Assembly: GCF_014205875.1 (NCBI RefSeq)
Contig: NZ_JACHEN010000010.1
Coordinates: 85,392-149,391 of the forward strand
Length of the DNA stretch: 64,000 bases
Direction of reading: 5' to 3'
Origin: Anaerosolibacter carboniphilus
GTDB lineage: Bacteria; Bacillota; Clostridia; Peptostreptococcales; Thermotaleaceae
Shown here: positions 8,711-17,146 of the stretch, one piece after another
How the letters are laid out: every line of letters begins with the position of its first letter
How positions within the stretch are numbered: the stretch's first letter is position 1
The notes under the pieces: model-generated
What the model was told of the DNA's origin: nothing
What the model saw: the letters and a program-made list of their open reading frames with translations, nothing else
Databases searched by the model: none
Position numbers and translations under genes: made by a program

Positions 8711-9124
8711 GTGAGGGAGGAAATAAGCTCTGGCGGTGTAGTTATTTTCGGAAATGCTATACTGCTGTTACGCAAATATAATGGAGACTGGGTATTACCA
8801 AAGGGAAAAGTAGAAGAACATGAAGATACAAGCACAGCAGCTGTTAGAGAGGTTCTTGAAGAAGGTGGCGTGAAGGCAGAGGTGCTGAAATATTTGGGAG
8901 AAATTCATTATTCTTTTAAAAATAGCTGGCAAAATCATGAGGTAGTAAATAAAACAGTTCACTGGTATTTGATGAAGGCAAGAAATATGGATTGTAATCC
9001 CCAAAAGGAAGAGGGCTTTATCGAAGCGCGATTTGTTCATATGAACAGAGCTGCTGAACTAGCAAAATACGATGACGAAAGAGATATTATCAGCAAGGCC
9101 ATTCAGGCGATGAATAATTTATAA
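8711..9124 (+). CDS. Nudix hydrolase
   Basis: This short protein (138 residues) contains a full Nudix box, G-x5-E-x7-REVLEEGG-V, at residues 32-54 (GKVEEHED through REVLEEGGV), which binds the metal and hydrolyses nucleoside diphosphates linked to another group. The fold around it (VLPKGKVE, then the YSF and VHWYLM strands) is like that of MutT/Ap4A hydrolases; the substrate cannot be told. AAGGAG at 8697-8702 is spaced 8 nt from the GTG at 8711, so this GTG is preferred to the one at 8702, which overlaps the ribosome site. A strong terminator follows. Confidence 0.88.
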   Translation: MREEISSGGVVIFGNAILLLRKYNGDWVLPKGKVEEHEDTSTAAVREVLEEGGVKAEVLKYLGEIHYSFKNSWQNHEVVNKTVHWYLMKARNMDCNPQKEEGFIEARFVHMNRAAELAKYDDERDIISKAIQAMNNL

Positions 9125-9130
9125 AGTTGA

Positions 9131-9154
9131 GACCTCACCAATGGTGAGGTCTTT
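9131..9154 (+). terminator. Terminator of the Nudix gene
   Basis: GACCTCACC (9131-9139) pairs with GGTGAGGTC (9143-9151), 3-nt loop, followed by TTT. Confidence 0.8.
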
Positions 9155-9180
9155 CATATGCATAAAAATACGATGATTAA

Positions 9181-9351
9181 TTATTTTCCAGGTATAAAGG
9201 TAGAGCATAGTGCATCATCGCTGGTATTTGCACGGTTAATATGCTTAGGATTTACTTCGATTTTGCTTGCATGACAATAATCGTTCTTATAAAACTTACA
9301 GTTGGAAACATGACACATTACTTCCATAGTTGGATGAGCTCCTGACTGCAT
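9181..9351 (-). CDS. DUF1540 small cysteine-rich protein
   Basis: A 56-residue protein with the DUF1540 pattern: C-x4-C-x6-C (CHVSNCKFYKNDYC), then HASKIEVNP, and a last CSTF near the C-terminus. Four cysteines suggest a bound metal ion. The family is widespread in spore-forming Clostridia and its function is not known. The start is set at 9351 because GAGGAGG on the minus strand is 9 nt upstream of this ATG; a further ATG at 9369 overlaps that ribosome site. It stands alone between the Nudix gene and whiA. Confidence 0.8.
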   Translation of the reverse strand: MQSGAHPTMEVMCHVSNCKFYKNDYCHASKIEVNPKHINRANTSDDALCSTFIPGK

Positions 9352-9485
9352 TCGTTTACACCTCCTCATTTGGTTTCATATATATTGTGCACCATTTTTC
9401 TTTGAAAAAAACTGACCAAAAAAAGTTAGTAATCATTAAAATTTTACATTCCTAATCATATTTTCATAGATATTTACGTAAATTA

Positions 9486-9494
9486 TGTTATAAT
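9486..9494 (+). promoter_or_regulatory. Extended -10 promoter candidate for whiA
   Basis: TGT followed by TATAAT, about 70 nt upstream of the whiA ATG, in an AT-rich region between divergent genes. No good -35 is visible, as is usual for extended -10 promoters. Confidence 0.4.
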
Positions 9495-9563
9495 ATTAGA
9501 AATATATAAATGTTGCTTATTTATTCAAGAATTTCAAGCAGTGACTTTGAAGTGGGTGATAAA

Positions 9564-10523
9564 ATGTCCTTTTCTATGGAAACAAAAAATGAACTGTCCC
9601 GGCTTATTCCTGAGGATTATTGTTGTCAATTGGCAGAGCTATCTGCTTTGATTCGAATGAGCGGAACCATTCAACTTGCAGGGTTTCAGAAAATGAATGT
9701 TCGAATTGCAACAGAAAATGCAGCTGTTGCTCGCAAAATCATCAAACTTCTTAAGACATGTTTTGGAATCCACACAGAGCTGATGGTTCGAAAAAATAGA
9801 GTGTTGAAGAAGAATAACAACTATATGATGGTGATCAACAACACTTCAGGTGCAAACGATATCCTACAAAAATTGGGAATATTAAGAAAAGAAGATGAAC
9901 AGTTTTCCATAGATTATTCAATTCCCCAAGAGCTATTAAAGAAAAGATGCTGTAAAAGAGCCTATTTGAGAGGTGCTTTCTTGGGTGCGGGATCTGTCAG
10001 TGCCCCAGAGAAAACCTATCATCTTGAACTTGTGACCAGCAGTGAAGAACACAGTGAAGATTTAAAAAATTTAATAAATGAATTTGATTTGGGTGCAAAG
10101 ATTGTCCAGCGGAAGAATAGCTATGTGGTATATCTGAAGGAAGGAGATCAGATTGTAGACCTTTTAAATATTATCGGAGCCCATAATGCATTGTTAAATT
10201 TGGAGAATATAAGAATTGTGAAACAAGTGAGAAATAATGTCAATAGAATTGTGAATTGCGAGACTGCTAATTTAAGCAAAATTGTCAATGCTTCCATACG
10301 GCAAATTGAAAATATTGAATATATTGAAAAAACCCATGGGTTCAAAATCTTGCCCGATGGCTTAAGGGAAATTGCCGAGCTTCGTTTGGAATTCAAAGAA
10401 GCAAGCTTGAAAGAATTAGGACAAATGCTTACACCACCTGTAGGAAAATCAGGGGTGAATCATAGATTGAGAAAAATTGAGAAAATTGCGGAAAAAATAA
10501 AGCAAAAAGAGGGGGATGTATAG
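9564..10523 (+). CDS. whiA: Sporulation/cell-division regulator WhiA
   Basis: WhiA has an N-terminal LAGLIDADG-like fold without nuclease activity and a C-terminal helix-turn-helix; in Streptomyces it controls sporulation septation, in Bacillus it affects division and chromosome segregation. The start MSFSMETKNELSR is typical, and the 319 residues match the family (about 315). RGAFLGAGSVSAPEKTYHLE and the C-terminal ELGQMLTPPVGKSGVNHRL are diagnostic. The frame is open to 9510, but the ATG at 9564 with GTGGGTGAT in front agrees with homologues. It ends 2 nt before the HPr gene, so the two are co-transcribed. Confidence 0.95.
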   Translation: MSFSMETKNELSRLIPEDYCCQLAELSALIRMSGTIQLAGFQKMNVRIATENAAVARKIIKLLKTCFGIHTELMVRKNRVLKKNNNYMMVINNTSGANDILQKLGILRKEDEQFSIDYSIPQELLKKRCCKRAYLRGAFLGAGSVSAPEKTYHLELVTSSEEHSEDLKNLINEFDLGAKIVQRKNSYVVYLKEGDQIVDLLNIIGAHNALLNLENIRIVKQVRNNVNRIVNCETANLSKIVNASIRQIENIEYIEKTHGFKILPDGLREIAELRLEFKEASLKELGQMLTPPVGKSGVNHRLRKIEKIAEKIKQKEGDV

Positions 10524-10525
10524 TA

Positions 10526-10792
10526 ATGACCACAAGGGAAGTAACAATTGTCAATAAGCTTGGTCTTCATGCGAGACCTGCAGCATTATTTGTACAAATG
10601 GCGAATAAGTTTACATCAGATATTACCGTAGAAAAAGGATCAAAAAGAATTAATGCAAAAAGCATCATGGGAATTATGTCTTTAGGTGCTGGAAAAGGAG
10701 ATGTCATCACCTTGATGGTCGAGGGACCAGATGAGGAAGAGGCGATTCTTGAACTAGTGGATCTTATTGAGAATAAATTGTTAGAGCTATAA
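10526..10792 (+). CDS. ptsH: Phosphocarrier protein HPr
   Basis: HPr passes phosphate from enzyme I to sugar-specific enzyme II proteins of the PTS. His15 in LGLHARPAA is the phosphorylated residue and Ser46 in AKSIMGIMSL the regulatory site for HPr kinase. Because His15 is present this is an active HPr or a dual-role protein rather than Crh, although its place after whiA is the place of crh in Bacillus. At 88 residues it has the standard length. A GGGGGATG ribosome site lies in the end of whiA. Confidence 0.93.
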   Translation: MTTREVTIVNKLGLHARPAALFVQMANKFTSDITVEKGSKRINAKSIMGIMSLGAGKGDVITLMVEGPDEEEAILELVDLIENKLLEL

Positions 10793-10793
10793 A

Positions 10794-10818
10794 CTACCCA
10801 ATAATGGGTAGTTTTTTT
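10794..10818 (+). terminator. Terminator of whiA-ptsH
   Basis: CTACCCA (10794-10800) pairs with TGGGTAG (10805-10811), 4-nt loop, followed by T7. Confidence 0.85.
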
Positions 10819-10932
10819 ACCCAAAAAATAAGGTGGCAGCCCTAGAAAAAATAAAGAAATATAAAGGAATAAACGATAAAGTGTCGAATTTGTAATTAGC
10901 TTTAAATTACCATCAATTTCCCGGAGGACATC

Positions 10933-12003
10933 ATGTATAAGATCAAGGTAGACTTTTTAATAAATGGCATGATCTTGGCAAAAAATATTTATGACTGTGA
11001 TGGTACCATTTTGCTTGCAGCCGGTGTACGCATAAGGGATAGTTATATAACCAAACTCAAAGAACTTCAAATTGACGAGGTATATATACAAGCAGAAGAA
11101 ACTGCAGATATGGTGATAGAAGATATCATACATGAGCAAAATAGATTGGAAGCAAGAAAGCTAGCCAAAACCATAATGGAAAACATCAGAATGGGAAATA
11201 ACATTGAAATGAAGGAAATATACAGACGTGTCAATTTGATCATCGATGACTTGCTGAATCATCGAAATGTAATGGTTCAACTCTGTGATATTCGTACAGT
11301 AGATGATTATACCTTTGCTCATTCTGTAAATGTATGTGTGTTATCCATTATAACAGGTATTTCCATGGGCTATAATCATCAAAGGCTTAGGGATTTGGGA
11401 GTAGGTGCCTTGCTCCATGATATTGGAAAAATGCAAATTGCAGATACTATATTGAATAAGCCTGGTGAACTGAATGAAGATGAATTCGATGTAATTAAAA
11501 AGCATTCAGATTTAGGGTATGCCCTTTTATGTGAAATTCCAGATATCGCGATAGATGTAAAAATCGTTGCTTTGACGCATCATGAACGCTATGATGGCAG
11601 CGGTTATCCCTTTGGGAAGAAGTCAGAGGAAATTCATGAGTTTTCAAGGATAGTGGCGGTTGCCGATGTCTATGATGCCCTAACCAGCGATCGTGTATAT
11701 AAGCAGAAAATATTACCCCATCAAGCAATGGAATATTTAATAGCCATGGCTGGGCATCTCTTCGATCCAGAGATTGTCAAAGCTTTTATTCGATACATAG
11801 CCGTCTATCCCCTTGGTTACATCGTGGCGTTGAGCTCAGGGGAAAGGGGCATCATTATTGATTCAAATCATCAATTTCCAACGCGACCCAAAATTAGGGT
11901 TGTCTATGATGCGCAAGGCCAAAAATGTACCGAGAGAAGAGAATTAGATTTAATGGAGCATACATCCATCATGATTACAGATGTATTAGAAAAACTATGG
12001 TAG
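10933..12003 (+). CDS. HD-GYP domain protein (c-di-GMP phosphodiesterase type)
   Basis: The 356-residue protein has the HD-GYP signature: HSVNVCVLS, LLHDIGK (H162, D163), then HHERYDGSGYP (from H216) and ADVYDALTSDRVYK. The family hydrolyses cyclic di-GMP to GMP using a bimetal centre. The N-terminal ~100 residues hold a short beta-rich region common to Clostridial members, with no transmembrane segment or receiver domain, so it is cytosolic. GGAGGA sits just before the ATG. It lies alone between two terminators; what it regulates is unknown. Confidence 0.88.
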   Translation: MYKIKVDFLINGMILAKNIYDCDGTILLAAGVRIRDSYITKLKELQIDEVYIQAEETADMVIEDIIHEQNRLEARKLAKTIMENIRMGNNIEMKEIYRRVNLIIDDLLNHRNVMVQLCDIRTVDDYTFAHSVNVCVLSIITGISMGYNHQRLRDLGVGALLHDIGKMQIADTILNKPGELNEDEFDVIKKHSDLGYALLCEIPDIAIDVKIVALTHHERYDGSGYPFGKKSEEIHEFSRIVAVADVYDALTSDRVYKQKILPHQAMEYLIAMAGHLFDPEIVKAFIRYIAVYPLGYIVALSSGERGIIIDSNHQFPTRPKIRVVYDAQGQKCTERRELDLMEHTSIMITDVLEKLW

Positions 12004-12019
12004 ATTTGATATAATATTA

Positions 12020-12050
12020 GGTATGAACAATGTTTCATGCCTTTTTATTT
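12020..12050 (+). terminator. Terminator of the HD-GYP gene
   Basis: GGTATGAAC and GTTTCATGCC pair with one bulge, followed by a T-rich tract (TTTTTATTTTT). Confidence 0.65.
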
Positions 12051-12117
12051 TTGTAATTGGCTCAGTGAATACTCCATGTTGATATTCTGCCAGAAGCTTA
12101 AAAGAGGTGATAAATAG

Positions 12118-13416
12118 ATGACAAAGAATGAACAGATTCTATCCTATATAAAAAGTCTTCCATTAGGAGGCAAAATATCTGTAAGACAGATTGCTCAAGA
12201 TATGGATGTCAGCGAAGGAACAGCTTATAAGGCTATTAAGGATGCAGAGCTAGAAGGAGTTGTCAGTACAATACCAAGGGTAGGTACGATACGGGTAGAA
12301 AAGGTTGAAGATAAGAGAATACAGCAGCTGACCTTTGCGGAGATTATCAATATTGTGGAAGGTCAAGTGATCGGCGGTCATGAGGGAATTTATAAAACCA
12401 TTCGAAAATTTGTGATCGGTGCCATGGCCTTAGAAGAAATTGCAAGGTATATTTCAGAGGGTGACCTGCTCATTGTGGGAAACAGAGACGATGTGCACCG
12501 GCTTGCATTGGACAAAGGCTGTGCCATTCTAATTACGGGAGGCTTTTCCTGTAAGGAAGAAATAAAGCGAATAGCTGCTGAAAAAAAGCTTCCTATCATT
12601 TCGACAAGCTATGATACGTTTACAATTACCTCCATCATCAACCGCGATATCCAGGAAAAGCTAATTCGTAAGCAAATACTCCTGGCAGAAGGTATCATGC
12701 CTAAAAAATTACATTATCTAGAAAATAGCTATAAAGTACGGGATATGAAACGGGTGATGAAGCAAACAGGACATAGCAGATTTCCAGTGGTAGATAAAAA
12801 TATGCACGTGATAGGAGTTGTCACACCCCGGGATATCGCGGGGGTTGATGATGATGAGTGGATTAGCAGCCATATGACGGAAAATCCTATCATTATCGAC
12901 AGAACAACCTCTGTTGCCTATGTATCCCATGTCATGATCTGGGAAGGTATTGAAATGGTTCCTGTTGCGGATGGGAAAAAGCTGGTGGGTGTAGTAACGC
13001 GCCAAGACGTTATTCGAGGGCTTCAGTATATAAGAAGCCAGCCCCATCTTGGAGAGTCCTTTGAAGATATATTATTGAATCATTGCAAGATGGAAGAAAC
13101 GGAAAAAGGCGTGATGATGACTGGAGAGATCACACCCATGATGCTTAATGAATTAGGAATTGCCAGTGCAGGAGTTTTAGTTATGCTCATGTCTACAGCA
13201 GGATATCTGGCGATTAAAAAGCATAAGCATCTTGACAGTGTATTGGATAGCTTTATGATCTACTTTATCAAACCATTACAGATGGAGAGCAAGATTGAGA
13301 TTCAAGCGGAGATCATCAATATGGGGAGAAAATTTTATAAAGTTGATATCTCTGTTTTTCATGAAAAGGAAATTGTTTCAAAAGCCATGATGTCAGCGAA
13401 GCTGCTGAAAAAATAA
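12118..13416 (+). CDS. YtoI-like protein: HTH, DRTGG, CBS pair, hotdog
   Basis: Domains in order: a winged/GntR-like helix-turn-helix (about 1-65, ISVRQIAQDMDVSEGTAYKA), a DRTGG domain (about 70-185), two CBS repeats (about 195-310, RFPVVDKNMHVIGVVTPRD and VPVADGKKLVGVVTRQD), and a C-terminal MaoC/PaaI-like hotdog (about 315-432). CBS pairs usually bind adenosine nucleotides, so this may be a nucleotide-responsive regulator, but no function is proven for the YtoI family. It is followed by dnaE after 23 nt, as in many Firmicutes, and is likely co-transcribed with it. AGAGGTGATAAATAG precedes the ATG. Confidence 0.88.
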   Translation: MTKNEQILSYIKSLPLGGKISVRQIAQDMDVSEGTAYKAIKDAELEGVVSTIPRVGTIRVEKVEDKRIQQLTFAEIINIVEGQVIGGHEGIYKTIRKFVIGAMALEEIARYISEGDLLIVGNRDDVHRLALDKGCAILITGGFSCKEEIKRIAAEKKLPIISTSYDTFTITSIINRDIQEKLIRKQILLAEGIMPKKLHYLENSYKVRDMKRVMKQTGHSRFPVVDKNMHVIGVVTPRDIAGVDDDEWISSHMTENPIIIDRTTSVAYVSHVMIWEGIEMVPVADGKKLVGVVTRQDVIRGLQYIRSQPHLGESFEDILLNHCKMEETEKGVMMTGEITPMMLNELGIASAGVLVMLMSTAGYLAIKKHKHLDSVLDSFMIYFIKPLQMESKIEIQAEIINMGRKFYKVDISVFHEKEIVSKAMMSAKLLKK

Positions 13417-13439
13417 TCTAAGGGAGAAAGGAGGCGCCT

Positions 13440-16400
13440 ATGAAAGATTTTGTTCATCTCCACCTTCATACAGAGTATAGTTTATTAGATGGATTCGCAA
13501 GAATTTCTCAATTGATGAAGCTGGTAAAGGAACTGGGTATGAAAGCAGTGGCCATTACGGATCACGGTTCCATGTTTGGGGTCATTGATTTTTACAAACA
13601 AGCTAAAAAACATGGCATTAAGCCCATCATTGGTTGTGAGGTATATACATCGGCCAGAACCATGTATGATAAGGATCCTGTAAAGGATAAGAACCAAGGA
13701 CACTTGGTTCTTTTGGCAAAGGATATGACAGGATATAAAAATATCATGAAGCTGGTTTCCATGGCTTATATTGATGGTTTTTATTATAAACCCAGAATTG
13801 ATTTATCCCTATTGGAAAAGCACAGTGAAGGAATTATTGCCCTAAGTGCGTGCTTGGCTGGAAGTATTCAACGGGAGTTGATGAATGATAATTATGAGGG
13901 TGCCAAAAAGGAAGCCCTCAGATTAGAGAACATATTTGGAAAGGGCAATTTCTATCTAGAACTCCAGGATCATGGCATTGAGGAACAACAAAAGGTAAAC
14001 CACGGATTGATGAGGTTAAGTAAAGAAATCGATATTCCATTGGCAGCTACTAATGATGTGCATTATCTCAAAAAAGAAGATGCCCATGTCCATGATGTAC
14101 TGCTGTGCATTCAGACAGGAAAAACCTTGGAGGATCAAGAACGTTTGAAGTTTCCTTCTGAGGAATTTTACGTAAAGTCACCAGAAGAAATGGTAAAACT
14201 TTTTCCCTATGCACCAGAAGCCATAGAAAATACTGTAAAGATCGCTGAATTATGCAATGTGGAATTCGACTTTAATCAGATTCACCTACCGAAATATGAT
14301 GTGCCCGATGGATATGATGAGAAAAAATATTTGAGAGAGCTTTGCTATAAAGGACTGGAAGAAAGATATGGGGATTATGGTCAGGAATTGGTAGACCGAC
14401 TGGATTATGAGTTAAATACTATCGAAAACATGGGTTATGTGGAGTATTTTCTCATCGTGTGGGATTTCATACGCTATGCTAAAGAACATAATATCATGGT
14501 AGGGCCTGGTCGTGGTTCCGCCGCAGGCAGCATTGTGGCATATACTTTGGGGATTACGGATATTGATCCCATAAAATATAACCTCATTTTTGAGAGATTT
14601 TTAAATCCAGAAAGAATCAGCATGCCTGATATTGATATTGATTTTTGTTTTGAAAGAAGACAAGAGGTTATCGACTATGTAATACGAAAGTATGGGCAGG
14701 AGAAGGTTGCACAAATCATTACTTTTGGAACCATGGCGGCCCGAGCTGCCATTCGGGATGTAGGAAGAGCTTTAAATTTACCATACGCCAGGGTGGATCA
14801 GATTGCGAAACAGATCCCCTTCCAATTGGGTGTAACTATTGACAAGGCATTAGAACTAAACAAGAGCTTAAAGGATCTGTATGATGAGGACCAAGAAGCT
14901 AAATATTTGATAGATGCAGCCAGGGCTGTGGAGGGGATGCCAAGACATGCCTCTACCCATGCAGCAGGTGTAGTAATTTCTAAAGAGGCTGTGGATGAGT
15001 ATGTGCCCCTCTACATGCATGACAATGGCATCACCACCCAGTTTACCATGGGGACATTGGAAGAACTGGGATTATTAAAGATGGATTTCTTGGGTTTAAG
15101 GAATCTTACGGTAATACGGGATGCCTTGGACTTGATTGAGAAAAACTATGGTATCAAAATTGATTTTTCAAAAATGGATTATGATGATAAGAAGGTTTAT
15201 GAGATGATCAGCCGCGGCGACACCTTAGGGGTCTTCCAGTTGGAGAGTTCTGGCATGCGTCAATTTATGAAGGATTTGAAGCCTGACTGCTTTGAGGATA
15301 TTATCGCGGGCATCTCACTTTTTAGACCGGGCCCTATGGATTCTATTCCGAAATATATTGCCTATAAAAATAATCCTACTGCGGTGAAGTACCTTCATCC
15401 GAAGCTGGAGCCCATCCTGAATGTTACCTATGGCTGTTTGGTTTATCAGGAGCAGGTAATGCAAGTGGTGAGAGACTTAGGCGGGTATTCCTATGGACGC
15501 AGTGACTTGGTTCGCCGGGCCATGGGAAAGAAGAAGATGGATGTGATGGAGCAGGAACGACAATATTTCATCTATGGCAAAGAAGATGAGAACGGAAATC
15601 TAGAGAACCCAGGGTGTATTCGAAATGGTGTACCGGAGGAGATTGGGAACCAGATTTTTGACGATATGATTGATTTTGCCAAGTATGCCTTTAATAAATC
15701 CCATGCGGCGGCCTATGCTGTTCTAGGATATGAGACTGCCTATTTGAAATACTACTATCCTGTAGAGTTTATGGCGGCATTGATTACCAGTGTCATGGGG
15801 AATGCTTCCAAGGTGGCTCAATATATTCAGGATTGTAAAAAGTTAGGTATTGAAATATTGCCTCCCAGTGTGAATGAAAGTTATGGGAAGTTCACTGTGG
15901 AAGGCGGGAAAATTAGGTTTGGTTTGATGGCTGTCAAAAACGTGGGTTTATCAGTTATTGAAGCGATTGTGACGGCGAGGGATCAAAAAGGTAAGTTTGT
16001 TAGCTTTATGGATTTTTGTGATAAGGTAGACACAAAAGAAATGAACAAGCGAGCCATTGAAAGCCTCATTAAATGTGGTGCCTTTGACCATATGGGCGCA
16101 AACCGAGCCCAGCTTTTGGCTATTTATGAAAAGGTGCTGGATGGAATTCATCAGGATCGGAAACGGAATATTGATGGACAGGTATCTCTCTTCAGTGCCT
16201 TTGAAGAGGTGATACCGCAGACCATGGGAGAAGAAATGCTTCCCAAAGTGGCGGAATTCCAATTAAAGATTCTTTTGATGATGGAAAAGGAAATGTTGGG
16301 ATTGTACATCAGTGGACATCCATTGGCTGAATTTGCTGAGGAAATCAAAGAAATCTCTACCGTGAGCACCGGAGAGTTGATGGAGTTAAAGGAAGATTTT

Positions 16401-16949
16401 GAAAACAGTGACTTAGAAGATGGATCCTTCGTCCGCATTGCGGGTTTGATTGTTCATCGACAGAATAAAGTAACAAAGAACAACAACATGATGGCATTTT
16501 TGAACCTGGAGGATTTATTTGGATCTGTGGAAGTCCTTGTATTTCCAAATGTCTACGAAAAACATGTGAGCCTTCTGACGGAGGATAGTGCCGTGGTGAT
16601 TGACGGTAGGATCAATATGAAAGAAGATGAGGAACCTAAAATTATTGCAGAAAAAATAGTACCCTTGGTGAAAAAAAACAAAGGGGAAGGGGCTGCTGCT
16701 TCTGCAAAAGTCCCGGGACAGAAACTCTCTTTAAAAATCAGTAAGGAAAAAGGTATGCACATGCTGGAACAGATTAAGCCGACTTTAAGCAAGTGGAAGG
16801 GAGATATACCTGTCTATCTCTATGTGGAGGGAGAAGATTCCAAGCTTGTGAAAATGAAGGCGGAGAAGAATCTGTGGGTAGAATTGAATCCCAGCTTATT
16901 AGAGGAATTAGCCCAACTACTAGGGCGTGATTGTATCAAAGTGAGTTAA
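13440..16949 (+). CDS. dnaE: DNA polymerase III alpha subunit (DnaE type)
   Basis: This 1,169-residue C-family polymerase has the N-terminal PHP domain (HLHLHTEYSLLDG), the palm with catalytic aspartates D397, D399 and D401 in MPDIDIDF, FRPGPMDSIP in the fingers, a helix-hairpin-helix region and an OB-fold near 990-1070 (VRIAGLIVHRQNK). In low-GC Gram-positives DnaE extends primers on the lagging strand while PolC does bulk replication. GGAGAAAGGAGG gives a strong ribosome site. It is the usual upstream neighbour of pfkA-pyk; here a kinase fusion gene and a small gene lie between. A terminator follows. Confidence 0.96.
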   Translation: MKDFVHLHLHTEYSLLDGFARISQLMKLVKELGMKAVAITDHGSMFGVIDFYKQAKKHGIKPIIGCEVYTSARTMYDKDPVKDKNQGHLVLLAKDMTGYKNIMKLVSMAYIDGFYYKPRIDLSLLEKHSEGIIALSACLAGSIQRELMNDNYEGAKKEALRLENIFGKGNFYLELQDHGIEEQQKVNHGLMRLSKEIDIPLAATNDVHYLKKEDAHVHDVLLCIQTGKTLEDQERLKFPSEEFYVKSPEEMVKLFPYAPEAIENTVKIAELCNVEFDFNQIHLPKYDVPDGYDEKKYLRELCYKGLEERYGDYGQELVDRLDYELNTIENMGYVEYFLIVWDFIRYAKEHNIMVGPGRGSAAGSIVAYTLGITDIDPIKYNLIFERFLNPERISMPDIDIDFCFERRQEVIDYVIRKYGQEKVAQIITFGTMAARAAIRDVGRALNLPYARVDQIAKQIPFQLGVTIDKALELNKSLKDLYDEDQEAKYLIDAARAVEGMPRHASTHAAGVVISKEAVDEYVPLYMHDNGITTQFTMGTLEELGLLKMDFLGLRNLTVIRDALDLIEKNYGIKIDFSKMDYDDKKVYEMISRGDTLGVFQLESSGMRQFMKDLKPDCFEDIIAGISLFRPGPMDSIPKYIAYKNNPTAVKYLHPKLEPILNVTYGCLVYQEQVMQVVRDLGGYSYGRSDLVRRAMGKKKMDVMEQERQYFIYGKEDENGNLENPGCIRNGVPEEIGNQIFDDMIDFAKYAFNKSHAAAYAVLGYETAYLKYYYPVEFMAALITSVMGNASKVAQYIQDCKKLGIEILPPSVNESYGKFTVEGGKIRFGLMAVKNVGLSVIEAIVTARDQKGKFVSFMDFCDKVDTKEMNKRAIESLIKCGAFDHMGANRAQLLAIYEKVLDGIHQDRKRNIDGQVSLFSAFEEVIPQTMGEEMLPKVAEFQLKILLMMEKEMLGLYISGHPLAEFAEEIKEISTVSTGELMELKEDFENSDLEDGSFVRIAGLIVHRQNKVTKNNNMMAFLNLEDLFGSVEVLVFPNVYEKHVSLLTEDSAVVIDGRINMKEDEEPKIIAEKIVPLVKKNKGEGAAASAKVPGQKLSLKISKEKGMHMLEQIKPTLSKWKGDIPVYLYVEGEDSKLVKMKAEKNLWVELNPSLLEELAQLLGRDCIKVS

Positions 16950-16966
16950 TCATATGTTGCTATTTT

Positions 16967-16999
16967 AAGAACAGGGTGTGTTTATACCCTGTTCTTTCT
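16967..16999 (+). terminator. Terminator of dnaE
   Basis: AAGAACAGGGT (16967-16977) and ACCCTGTTCTT (16986-16996) pair perfectly; T-rich sequence follows. Confidence 0.8.
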
Positions 17000-17146
17000 A
17001 TTTGTGATCAAGTTCCCATTTAAAATTGGCACAGGACAAAGGGGAAGATAATATACTGATAATGGTAAGCGTATTTCAGATGTTGAATATGAACCCATAT
17101 GTGTGCAGTATAGCTTGGGCGAGTGAAAGAGGGGAGGTACCACAAC